A DNA stretch of 8,588 bases from an uncultured Frankineae bacterium (GTDB taxonomy: Bacteria > Actinomycetota > Actinomycetes > Mycobacteriales > SCTD01): positions 1 through 8,588 of the forward strand of contig CADCUE010000203.1 in assembly GCA_902805805.1 (NCBI GenBank). Reading direction: 5' to 3'. The notes below the pieces were generated by a model. The model worked only from the letters and a program-made list of their open reading frames with translations. It searched no databases and had not been told where the DNA came from. Below, piece by piece: positions 1 to 6,030 of the stretch (positions are counted from its first letter, which is position 1; every line of letters starts with the position of its first letter). A program made the position numbers and the translations under genes.

Positions 1-1363
1 CGACGCGGTCGACAACTCCGCCGGGGTCGACTGCAGCGACCACGAGGTCAACATCAAGATCATGCTCGACCGGCTCGTCGCCCGCGGCGAGCTCGACCAG
101 GACGCGCGCAACGCGCGCCTGCGCAGGATGACCGACGACGTCGCCCGGTTGGTGCTCGACAACAACGACGAGCAGAACCGGACCCTGTCGGTCGAGAGCG
201 CCTACGCCGCAGACCTGCTGCCCGCACACCGCCGCTTCCTCGAGGTGCTCGAGGGAGCAGGCGCGATCGACCGCTCGCTGGAGGCGCTGCCCACCGCCGC
301 CGAGCTCGACCGGCGGGTCCGGGACGGCGACGGGCTCACGAACCCGGAGCTGTCCGTGCTCCTGGCGCACGCGAAGATCTCGCTGCGCAGCGCGCTGCTG
401 GCGAGCGACCTGCCGGACGAGCCGTGGGTCCGGCCGACGCTGCAGGCCTACTTCCCCGCCGAGCTGGGGGAGGGCCTGGCCGACCGGCTCGTCGAGCACC
501 CGCTGCGCCGCGAGATCGTCGCGACGGTCCTCGTCAACGACGTCGTCGCCGCCGGCGGGCTGACCTTCGCCTTCCGCGCCGCCGAGGAGACGGGCAGCGA
601 CGCGGCCGACGTCGTGCGCGCCTTCGCCGTGACGCGGAGCGTGTTCAGGCTCGGTGAGCGCATGGCCGCGGTCGAGGAGCTCGACGGGCTGGTGCCGGCG
701 TCCGAGCAGGCGCGCCTGCGGCACGAGCAGCAGCGGCTGCTCGACCGCGCCGTGCGCTGGTTCCTGCAGGCGCGGCCCGAGGGCGTCGACGTCACCCGCG
801 AGCTCGAGCGGTTCGGCCCGACGCTGCGGGCGCTGGCCCCCCGCGTGCCCGAGCTGCTGCGGGGCCACGACCTGGCCTTCCTGCAGCGGCGGGCCGAGGA
901 GCTCGTCTCGTCCGGCGTCGGCGGGCCGGAGGCGCTGCGCACGACGAGCCTGCTGTTCGACTACGCGCTCCTGGACGTCACGGAGGTCGCCGTCGCCACC
1001 GGCCGGCCCGCCGAGCAGGTGGCCGCCACCTGGTTCGCCGTGTCCGACCGCTACGGCTTCGACCGCCTGCTCACCGCCGTGTCGTCGCTGAGCCGCACCG
1101 ACCGCTGGGAGACGCTCGCGCGCGCCGCGCTGCGCGACGACCTGTACGCGCTGCTCCGCGAGTTCACCACCGCCGTCGTGAGCGACGAGCGGTCGTCGTC
1201 CCTCGACGCTCCGGCCGCGGTCGAGCACTGGGAGGCCGACCGCGCCGCGGCGGTCCGGCGGGCGCGGCAGACCCTCGGCGAGCTCGAGCTCGCCGGCCGG
1301 GCCGACCTCACCGCCCTGTCCGTCGCCCTGCGGACGCTGCGGACCGTCATGCGCCGTCGCTGA
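1..1363 (+). CDS. gdh: NAD-specific glutamate dehydrogenase (large GDH type), C-terminal part
   Basis: This is the 3' part of a gene that begins upstream of the window. The first full codon is at base 2 and the TGA stop is at 1361-1363, leaving 453 residues. The first visible residues read DNSAGVDCSDHEVNIKI, which I recognise as a signature of the very large (roughly 1,600-residue) NAD-dependent glutamate dehydrogenases that oxidatively deaminate glutamate to 2-oxoglutarate and ammonium in the cytoplasm. After it comes the long, mostly helical, Arg/Ala/Leu/Glu-rich C-terminal region typical of this family (for example PELSVLLAHAKISLRSALL, then FDRLLTAVSSLSRTDRWETLARAALRDDLYALL). No frameshift is visible. 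Most of the catalytic core, including substrate-binding residues, lies outside the window and cannot be checked. The next gene starts only 46 bases downstream, so readthrough into the ArsR gene is possible. The family call is firm. The symbol gdh follows actinobacterial usage. Confidence 0.93.
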   Translation, partial: DAVDNSAGVDCSDHEVNIKIMLDRLVARGELDQDARNARLRRMTDDVARLVLDNNDEQNRTLSVESAYAADLLPAHRRFLEVLEGAGAIDRSLEALPTAAELDRRVRDGDGLTNPELSVLLAHAKISLRSALLASDLPDEPWVRPTLQAYFPAELGEGLADRLVEHPLRREIVATVLVNDVVAAGGLTFAFRAAEETGSDAADVVRAFAVTRSVFRLGERMAAVEELDGLVPASEQARLRHEQQRLLDRAVRWFLQARPEGVDVTRELERFGPTLRALAPRVPELLRGHDLAFLQRRAEELVSSGVGGPEALRTTSLLFDYALLDVTEVAVATGRPAEQVAATWFAVSDRYGFDRLLTAVSSLSRTDRWETLARAALRDDLYALLREFTTAVVSDERSSSLDAPAAVEHWEADRAAAVRRARQTLGELELAGRADLTALSVALRTLRTVMRRR

Positions 1364-1398
1364 CCGGCAGCCGCCGAGCAGGTTGACACGGCCACGCC

Positions 1399-1404
1399 GA
1401 AGGG
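1399..1404 (+). promoter_or_regulatory. Ribosome binding site that decides the ArsR gene start
   Basis: GAAGGG lies 5 bases before GTG 1410. This spacing supports the GTG start over the upstream TTG at 1383, which has no appropriately spaced purine-rich site. Confidence 0.6.
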
Positions 1405-1409
1405 CAACA

Positions 1410-1427
1410 GTGAACCGCGTGGTTCAC
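1410..1427. repeat. Perfect inverted repeat over the ArsR gene start codon
   Basis: GTGAACC (1410-1416) and GGTTCAC (1421-1427) are exact reverse complements separated by GCGT. The left arm begins with the proposed start codon. As DNA it could be an operator, since ArsR-type repressors usually bind inverted repeats near their own promoter. As RNA it would be a 7-bp stem with a 4-base loop that buries the GUG start codon. The sequence alone cannot decide between operator, RNA switch or chance. Confidence 0.5.
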
Positions 1428-1724
1428 CATCAGTTCGCGGCCCTGGGTGACCCGACCCGGCTGGCCATCGTCGAGCGGCTCGCCCACGGGCCGACGTCCG
1501 CCGGCGAGCTCGCGGCGCCGACGACGCTGTCGCTGCCCGCCGTGCTCAAGCACGTCCGCGTGCTCGAGGAGGCGGGCCTGGTGACGACCGTCAAGCGCGG
1601 CCGGGTGCGCGAGTGCCGGCTGCGCGACGACGCGCTCGTCGCCGTGGCCACGTGGACCGCACAGCAGCAGGCGCTCTGGTCGACCCGGCTGGACGCCCTC
1701 GGCTCGCTCCTGGAGGACACGTGA
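1410..1724 (+). CDS. ArsR-family winged helix-turn-helix transcriptional regulator
   Basis: A 104-residue DNA-binding protein. The N-terminal HHQFAALGDPTRLAIVERL and the following helix-turn-helix (SAGELAAPTTLSLPAVLKHVRVLEEAGLV, residues about 31-59) plus the basic wing (TVKRGRVRECRL) are textbook ArsR-type winged helix. I chose GTG 1410 because GAAGGG at 1399-1404 sits 5 bases upstream. An in-frame TTG at 1383 lacks a usable ribosome site, and an in-frame GTG at 1419 is the other contender. The only cysteine is in the wing (REC). The ELCVCDL-type metal site of arsenic or cadmium sensors is absent, so this is probably not a classical metal sensor. Its stop overlaps the start of an AHSA1/SRPBCC gene (GTGA), a pairing common in bacteria where the regulator controls its own operon. 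The ligand is unknown. A perfect inverted repeat covers the start codon and could be the autoregulatory operator. Confidence 0.9.
   Translation: MNRVVHHQFAALGDPTRLAIVERLAHGPTSAGELAAPTTLSLPAVLKHVRVLEEAGLVTTVKRGRVRECRLRDDALVAVATWTAQQQALWSTRLDALGSLLEDT
1712..1716 (+). promoter_or_regulatory. Ribosome binding site inside the ArsR gene for the SRPBCC gene
   Basis: GGAGG lies 4 bases before GTG 1721, inside the last codons of the ArsR gene. It fixes the SRPBCC start at the GTGA overlap and points to translational coupling. Confidence 0.7.
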
Positions 1725-2173
1725 CCACCGCTCCGCTCCTGTCGTTCGACCTCGACCGCACCTACCCCGCGCCGCCCGAGCGGGTCTGGGCCGCCTGGAC
1801 CCGGGCGGACCTGCTCGAGCGCTGGGCCTGCCCGGACCCGGACTGGCGCGTGTCGACCTGCGAGGTCGACCCCCGCGCCGGCGGCGGCTACCGGCTGCGG
1901 TTCGGCCCCCGCCCGGCCGGGGACGCGTACAGCGAGACGGCGACCTTCGCGGTCTTCGAGCCGGTGGAGCGCCTCGTGCTCGACGTGCTCACCTCGGGCG
2001 AGGACATGGCCGAGCGGTCCCGCTGCACGGTGCTGCTCCGGCCGGTCGACGGCGGGACCCGGCTCGAGCTCACGGTCGAGGGACTGTCGGGCGAGGAGGC
2101 GGCCCAGGGCATGCGCGTGGGCTGGACGTGGTGCCTGGAGGGCATCGCCGCGCAGCTGGACGCGGCGGCCTGA
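1721..2173 (+). CDS. SRPBCC / AHSA1-domain protein
   Basis: A 150-residue protein of the START-like SRPBCC fold, in the branch named after Activator of Hsp90 ATPase homolog 1. The N-terminal signature FDLDRTYPAPPERVWAAWTR, then LLERWACPDP, the beta-rich middle (GGGYRLRFGP, YSETATFAVFEPVERLVLDV) and the C-terminal helix (AAQGMRVGWTWCLEGIAAQLD) follow the family order over its usual length. Start GTG 1721 overlaps the ArsR stop in GTGA, with GGAGG at 1712-1716 four bases upstream. The frame is open further upstream to 1613, but that would lie inside the ArsR gene and lacks family similarity. The fold makes a hydrophobic pocket and usually binds small lipophilic ligands. Despite the name, bacterial members are not known Hsp90 cochaperones, and the substrate is unknown. 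Co-transcription with the ArsR regulator is very likely. The 3' end abuts the convergent tRNA gene. Confidence 0.88.
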   Translation: MTTAPLLSFDLDRTYPAPPERVWAAWTRADLLERWACPDPDWRVSTCEVDPRAGGGYRLRFGPRPAGDAYSETATFAVFEPVERLVLDVLTSGEDMAERSRCTVLLRPVDGGTRLELTVEGLSGEEAAQGMRVGWTWCLEGIAAQLDAAA

Positions 2174-2174
2174 G

Positions 2175-2245
2175 AGCGGGCGACGGGAATCGAACCCGCG
2201 TTCTCAGCTTGGGAAGCTGATGTTCTGCCGCTGAACTACGCCCGC
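2175..2245 (-). tRNA. tRNA-Gly(CCC)
   Basis: On the minus strand a complete 71-base cloverleaf can be folded by eye. The acceptor stem is GCGGGCG (2245-2239) with CGCCCGC (2182-2176). The D stem is GTTC/GAAC around AGCGGCA. The anticodon stem is TCAGC/GCTGA around TTCCCAA, giving anticodon CCC. The variable loop is four bases. The T stem is GCGGG/CCCGT with loop TTCGATT. Discriminator base U73, usual for bacterial tRNA-Gly, is at 2175. CCA is not encoded. It reads GGG glycine codons, which high-GC genomes use to some extent. Its 3' end is one base from the stop of the convergent SRPBCC gene, and its 5' end is 17 bases after the methyltransferase stop on the same strand. It may therefore be processed from a longer transcript or use a promoter inside that gene. 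Confidence 0.96.
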
Positions 2246-2259
2246 AGCGGTGCGGGGTC

Positions 2260-2265
2260 ACCCTA
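2260..2265 (-). promoter_or_regulatory. Possible -10 element for tRNA-Gly, overlapping the upstream stop codon
   Basis: On the minus strand TAGGGT (2265 to 2260) fits the actinobacterial TANNNT -10 pattern and would start RNA a few bases before the tRNA 5' end at 2245. Its first three bases are the TAG stop of the methyltransferase gene. I see no good -35 at the expected distance, so this is only a candidate. Confidence 0.25.
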
Positions 2266-3213
2266 CCCGGCCAGGCCGGACCTCGCGGGCAGCCGCTGGA
2301 CGAGGTCGGCGAGCAGCTCGGGACCCACGCGGCAGCACCCGCCGACGAGCCGTGCACCGCCGTCCACCCAGCGCGAGACGTCGGCGGGGGACAGGCGCGG
2401 ATCGCCGGCCCAGCACCTCGCTGCGGCGTCCCAGCGCTCGCCGCTGTTGGGGTAGACGACGACGGGACGGCCGCTGCGGGCCGCAGCCGTCACGGCGGGG
2501 GCGACGTCGTCCGGTGCGAGGCAGTTGACGCCGGCTGCGACCACGGACGGCGCGTCGCGCACCATGGCGAAGACCTCCTCGGCCCGCTCCCCGCGGCGGG
2601 TGCGCACGGTCCCGCTCGCGTCCAGCGCGGTGGTCAGCGAGATCCAGGCCGGCACGTCCACGTCGGCCAGCTCGAGCAGCAGCGCCTCGACCTCGAGGGC
2701 TGCGGGGAGCGTCTCGCACGCGAGGACGTCGGCGCCTGCGTCGGCGAGGGCGTGCAGCCGCGGGCGGTGGAACCGGCGCAGGGCGGCGAGGTCGAGCCCG
2801 TCGGGTCCGGCGTACGCGCCGGTGTACTCCGAGCCGTCGGCGAGCACCGCGCCGTACGGCCCGACGGAACCGGCCACCCAGGCCGGCCCGACCAGGCCGG
2901 CCCGGTCGCGCGCGTCCTGCGCGAGCGCGACCGAGCGGCGCAGCGACCGCTCGGCGGCGTCCGCACCGAGGCCTGCTGCGGCGAAGCCCTCGGCGCTGAC
3001 CTGGTAGCTGGCCGTCGTCGCGACGCGGGCGCCCGCGGCGAAGAAGCGGGTGTGCGCGCGGACGACGGCCGCGGGGTCCTGCTCGACCAGGCGGGCGGAC
3101 CACAGCGACGTGCTGACGTCGTGGCCGGCGGCCTCCAGCTCGGTCGACAGACCGCCGTCGAGGGGCACGACCCCGTGCGCGAGCGCATCGGCGAAGGACG
3201 TGGGCGCCGGCAC
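2263..3213 (-). CDS. mmuM: Homocysteine S-methyltransferase
   Basis: A 316-residue cytoplasmic enzyme, close to the roughly 310 residues of E. coli MmuM. The family transfers a methyl group from S-methylmethionine (or S-adenosylmethionine) to homocysteine to give methionine. Visible motifs in order are DGGLSTELE (residues 19-27), VATTASYQVSAEGF, GPAWVAGSVGPYGA, ACETLPAALEVEALL, GVNC (Cys231), VVYPNSGERWD and the C-terminal GARLVGGCC (Cys293, Cys294). Cys231 and the Cys pair are the three conserved zinc ligands that activate the homocysteine thiol, so the active site looks intact. The start is GTG 3213, with AGGA seven bases upstream. A nearby ATG (3221) is out of frame. It follows the EtfD-like gene on the same strand after 66 bases that contain a strong hairpin, and is followed by tRNA-Gly. 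S-methylmethionine versus SAM preference cannot be read from sequence. Confidence 0.93.
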   Translation of the reverse strand: MPAPTSFADALAHGVVPLDGGLSTELEAAGHDVSTSLWSARLVEQDPAAVVRAHTRFFAAGARVATTASYQVSAEGFAAAGLGADAAERSLRRSVALAQDARDRAGLVGPAWVAGSVGPYGAVLADGSEYTGAYAGPDGLDLAALRRFHRPRLHALADAGADVLACETLPAALEVEALLLELADVDVPAWISLTTALDASGTVRTRRGERAEEVFAMVRDAPSVVAAGVNCLAPDDVAPAVTAAARSGRPVVVYPNSGERWDAAARCWAGDPRLSPADVSRWVDGGARLVGGCCRVGPELLADLVQRLPARSGLAG

Positions 3214-3237
3214 ACCGCCATCCTGCCGGACGCGACC

Positions 3238-3269
3238 GCGGCGGCCGTCCCGGGCGGGACGACCGCCGC
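3238..3269 (-). terminator. GC-rich hairpin between the EtfD-like gene and mmuM
   Basis: Bases 3238-3251 and 3256-3269 form a 14-bp stem with loop GCCC on the minus strand. It reads GCGGCGG, a T, CGTCCC, loop, GGGACG, a G, CCGCCGC. The one non-Watson-Crick position is a U-G wobble in minus-strand RNA but a C-A mismatch in plus-strand RNA, which favours the minus transcript as the functional one. It starts about 10 bases after the EtfD-like stop. No U tract follows, as in many actinobacterial hairpin terminators. It could instead be a processing or attenuation site before mmuM. Confidence 0.6.
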
Positions 3270-3279
3270 CGCCTGGCGT

Positions 3280-5868
3280 CTAGGGCTGCGGGTCGGGGCG
3301 GTGCGGGCTGCCCGGGCCCTGGCCCTCGGTCGCGCCCCCGGGCGCGTCCCCGGGTGTGCCGCTGCTGTGCGCGGGACCCTGTCCCGGGGTCGGGCCGTGC
3401 CCCTCGGGGGTGCGCGCCGGCGCCTGGTCCGCCGGCGGCGCACCGCTGGGCTGCGCGGTGGCGGACGGCGTCCGCAGCGTCGCACCGGAGCTGGCCGGGT
3501 CGCTCGTGACCGGAGGAGCGCTGCCGGGGTCGACCTGGGCGAGCATCGCCTGGTCGATCTGCGCCGTCTCGGCGGGCGTCCCCCCCAGCGGCTTGGGGGC
3601 CTCCACCGCGACGTCCGGCGTGACCGCGCCGGCGCCGACGAGCGCCGGTGACGCGGCGATCAGCGAGCGGGCCAGGATCTGGGAGACGTCCAGGACCTGC
3701 ACCCCGTCCTTGGCCTGTCCGGACTGCTGCTTGGCCGTGACGGCGTCGGAGAGCATCACCATGCAGAAGGGACAGGCGGTCGACACGATGTCCGGGTCGA
3801 GCCCGAGCGCCTCGTCCGTTCGCTCGACGTTGATGGACTTGCCGATCTTCTCCTCCATCCACATGCGCGCGCCGCCGGCACCGCAGCAGAACCCGCGCTC
3901 CTTGCAGCGCGGCATCTCCTGGCTGTTCAGACCGTTGATGGCGTCGAGGATCTCGCGCGGAGGCGTGTAGACCTTGTTGTGCCGGCCGAGGTAGCACGGG
4001 TCGTGGTAGGTGACCTTCTCGTCGACCGGGGAGACCGGCACGAGGTGCCCGTCGGCGAGCAGCGACGCGAGCAGCTGCGTGTGGTGCACGACCTCGTAGT
4101 GGCCGCCGAGCTGCGGGTACTCGTTGGCGAGGGTGTTGAAGCAGTGCGGGCAGGTCGCCACGATCTTGACGTCGTTCTCGCGGGTGGCGCCGATGCTGTT
4201 GAGCGTCTCGACGTTCTCCGCCGCGAGCATCTGGAAGACGAACTCGTTGCCGAGGCGCCGGGCCGGGTCACCGGAGCACGTCTCGCCCGAGCCGAGCACG
4301 GCGTACTCGACGCCTGCGGTGTGCAGCAGCTCCGCGACCGCGCGGGTCACCTTCTTGCTGCGGTCCTCGAGCGCACCGGCGCAGCCGACCCAGAACAGGT
4401 ACTCCACCTCGTGCGGGATCTCGCCGTCGACCACCCGCACCTCGAAGGGCAGCCCCTCCATCCAGTCGTTGCGGGCCTTGTTGTTGAGACCCCAGGGATT
4501 GCCGGCGTTCTCGAGGTTGCGCAGCATCACGCCGGCCTCGCTCGGGAACGCGCTCTCGATGAGGACCTGGTAGCGCCGCATGTCGAGGATGTGGTCGACG
4601 TGCTCGATGTCGACGGGGCACTGCTCGACGCAGGCGCCGCAGGTGGTGCAGCTCCACAGGACGTCGGGGTCGATGACCCCGCCCTCCTCGGCGGTCCCGA
4701 CGAGCGGACGCACGGCCTGGTCGTGGTTGGTGCCCTTGACGCGGGCGTAGCCGTCCTCGGGGACGTCGTGACCACCGGATGAGTGACCGGGCGTGCCGGC
4801 GTCGTGGAAGTCGGGGACGTGGTCCTCGGGCGCGGTCGCGCTGCCCAGGACGTACGGCGCCTTGGCGAACAGGTGGTCGCGCAGGTTCATGATCAGCAGC
4901 TTGGGGGACAGCGGCTTGCCGGTGTTCCAGGCCGGGCACTGCGACTGGCAGCGACCGCACTCGGTGCAGGTGGCCATGTCGAGCATGGCCGTCCACCTGA
5001 AGTCCTCGACCTTGGCGACGCCGAAGGTGTCGACGTCGGGGTCGGCCTCCTCGAGCTCGAGGACCTTGCCGTTGCTCATCATCGGGAGCAGGCCACCGAG
5101 GGCGGTCCCCTCGGGGTTGCGCTTGGTCAGCACGTTGAGCGGCGCGGTCGCGATGTGCAGGTGCTTGGAGTGCACGACCAGCACGAGGAAGCCCATGATG
5201 ACGGCGATGTGGGCCAGGATCATCACGTCCTCGAGCCGCGCCGCGAAGGTGTCGCCGAGCGGCTCGATCGCGAGGCTGAGCAGCTTGCTGAAGAACGGCG
5301 CCCACTCGTCCGCCTGCCAGGGCGAGGTGCCGTGCGCCAGCTGGGCCGCGCGGATGCCGAACAGCGTGAGGATGACCAGGCCGATCAGCCCGAGCACGAC
5401 CCAGGCCGCCTGCGTGTGCGAGCCGTAGAAGCGCGAGTCCCGCGCCAGGCGCTTGGGCTCGTTGCGCTTGCGGATGACGGCGAAGGCGATCAGGCCCAGC
5501 CCGACGGCCACACCGAAGAAGTCCTCGAGGAAGCCCAGGACCGGGCTGCGGCCGATGAGCGGGATGGCGAAGGTCTGGCTGAACAGGTGCCCGTAGGCCT
5601 CGATGATCGTCAGGAACAGGACGAGGAAGCCCCAGAACACGAAGAAGTGGGCGATCCCGGGGACGTTCCACTTCAGCAGCCGGGCCTGGCCGAAGACCTC
5701 GACCACCTGCCCCAGCAGGCGCTTGGGCCAGTTGTCGAGCCGACCGGGTGAGGGCTGCCCGGCCGCGATCAGGCGGGTCAGGAACCACACCCGCCGGCCC
5801 GCGATGGCCAGGGCCACCGCCGTGATCAGCAGACCGAGCACCAGGCGCACGATCATGTGCGTTTCCAC
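3280..5868 (-). CDS. etfD: Membrane Fe-S oxidoreductase (EtfD-like; 4Fe-4S plus two CCG domains)
   Basis: An 862-residue membrane protein matching the architecture of mycobacterial EtfD (Rv0338c, about 880 residues), which passes electrons from electron transfer flavoprotein to the quinone pool during fatty-acid oxidation. The N-terminal NarI-like domain has about five membrane helices (roughly residues 6-30, 72-92, 110-130, 152-173, 210-235), with histidines that could bind heme b. Two 4Fe-4S motifs follow: CTECGRCQSQCP (Cys301, 304, 307, 311) and CTTCGACVEQCP (Cys407, 410, 413, 417). Two HdrB/GlpC-type CCG domains come next. The first is degenerate (Cys496, ETCSGD Cys531, CPHC 573/576) and the second complete (DPCYLGR Cys625, FCCGAGG 661/662, CPFC 699/702). 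The last 120 or so residues are a Pro/Gly/Thr/Ser-rich, probably disordered tail. Start GTG 5868 is chosen for the GGAGGT three bases upstream, with ATG 5856 as the alternative. The electron partner is inferred from family, and no etfAB is in the window. Confidence 0.87.
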   Translation of the reverse strand: METHMIVRLVLGLLITAVALAIAGRRVWFLTRLIAAGQPSPGRLDNWPKRLLGQVVEVFGQARLLKWNVPGIAHFFVFWGFLVLFLTIIEAYGHLFSQTFAIPLIGRSPVLGFLEDFFGVAVGLGLIAFAVIRKRNEPKRLARDSRFYGSHTQAAWVVLGLIGLVILTLFGIRAAQLAHGTSPWQADEWAPFFSKLLSLAIEPLGDTFAARLEDVMILAHIAVIMGFLVLVVHSKHLHIATAPLNVLTKRNPEGTALGGLLPMMSNGKVLELEEADPDVDTFGVAKVEDFRWTAMLDMATCTECGRCQSQCPAWNTGKPLSPKLLIMNLRDHLFAKAPYVLGSATAPEDHVPDFHDAGTPGHSSGGHDVPEDGYARVKGTNHDQAVRPLVGTAEEGGVIDPDVLWSCTTCGACVEQCPVDIEHVDHILDMRRYQVLIESAFPSEAGVMLRNLENAGNPWGLNNKARNDWMEGLPFEVRVVDGEIPHEVEYLFWVGCAGALEDRSKKVTRAVAELLHTAGVEYAVLGSGETCSGDPARRLGNEFVFQMLAAENVETLNSIGATRENDVKIVATCPHCFNTLANEYPQLGGHYEVVHHTQLLASLLADGHLVPVSPVDEKVTYHDPCYLGRHNKVYTPPREILDAINGLNSQEMPRCKERGFCCGAGGARMWMEEKIGKSINVERTDEALGLDPDIVSTACPFCMVMLSDAVTAKQQSGQAKDGVQVLDVSQILARSLIAASPALVGAGAVTPDVAVEAPKPLGGTPAETAQIDQAMLAQVDPGSAPPVTSDPASSGATLRTPSATAQPSGAPPADQAPARTPEGHGPTPGQGPAHSSGTPGDAPGGATEGQGPGSPHRPDPQP

Positions 5869-5871
5869 GGG

Positions 5872-5877
5872 ACCTCC
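5872..5877 (-). promoter_or_regulatory. Ribosome binding site that decides the EtfD-like gene start
   Basis: GGAGGT on the minus strand is 3 bases from GTG 5868 but 15 from ATG 5856. The spacing to GTG is short but usable, and that to the ATG is too long. This favours GTG and adds four residues (VETH) ahead of the first hydrophobic helix. Confidence 0.6.
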
Positions 5878-5932
5878 GAGCACGGGCGGCGCTACCGAGC
5901 ACCGCTGCACGAGGAAGCGTACGACCCGGCTG

Positions 5933-5955
5933 CCGACCGCTCCTACCGGTCGGTA
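5933..5955. promoter_or_regulatory. Nested inverted repeats upstream of the EtfD-like gene, operator-like
   Basis: Two overlapping palindromes are visible. TACCG (5944-5948) and CGGTA (5951-5955) flank GT. CCGACCG (5933-5939) and CGGTCGG (5947-5953) flank seven bases. They lie 65-87 bases before the GTG start at 5868. A possible minus-strand -10, TACGCT (5921 to 5916), sits just downstream, which would place the repeats at or next to the -35 region. The form is typical of TetR-family operators. The regulator is not in the window. Confidence 0.4.
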
Positions 5956-5967
5956 ACAGGCTGTCTC

Positions 5968-5982
5968 GGCACCCTCGGTGCC
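5968..5982. repeat. Short perfect inverted repeat downstream of the small ORF
   Basis: GGCACC (5968-5973) and GGTGCC (5977-5982) flank CTC. It lies about 50 bases past the stop of the putative small membrane ORF and 12 bases from the operator-like repeats. No U-rich run follows on the minus strand. It could be a weak terminator or a further protein-binding site. Confidence 0.35.
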
Positions 5983-6030
5983 ATTGTCCTTCCCGCCGCA
6001 CCCGAGGACGAGCCGGCCCCGCGGTCGGCG

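Noticed and set aside
1613..1720. 36-residue N-terminal extension of the SRPBCC protein
   Set aside because: It is the Arg-rich alternative frame of the ArsR gene. GTG 1721 has GGAGG at correct spacing and the family begins there.
2175..2245. tRNA-Gly as an integration site for a mobile element
   Set aside because: No integrase, direct repeat of the tRNA 3' end or compositional shift is visible. Both flanks are ordinary chromosomal genes.
2258..3997. A 579-codon minus-strand open frame across mmuM and the end of the EtfD-like gene
   Set aside because: Its translation is Arg/Ala/Gly/Pro-rich with no domain motifs, and it overlaps two genes whose own frames carry clear family signatures. Long spurious frames are normal at this GC content.
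4276..4278. Missing double cysteine in the first CCG domain (ETCSGD) as a sign of inactivation
   Set aside because: As I recall, this form is usual for the first CCG domain in this family, while the second domain keeps FCCG and CPFC, so the gene looks intact.
4783..5751. A 322-codon plus-strand frame antisense to the EtfD-like gene
   Set aside because: Its composition (GDVVLGRG, DDGDVGQDHHVLEP and the like) mirrors antisense codons, with no recognisable domain and no ribosome site.
5869..5910. Upstream ATG at 5910 for the EtfD-like gene
   Set aside because: The GGAGGT ribosome site lies downstream of it, immediately before GTG 5868, and the extra residues show no family similarity.
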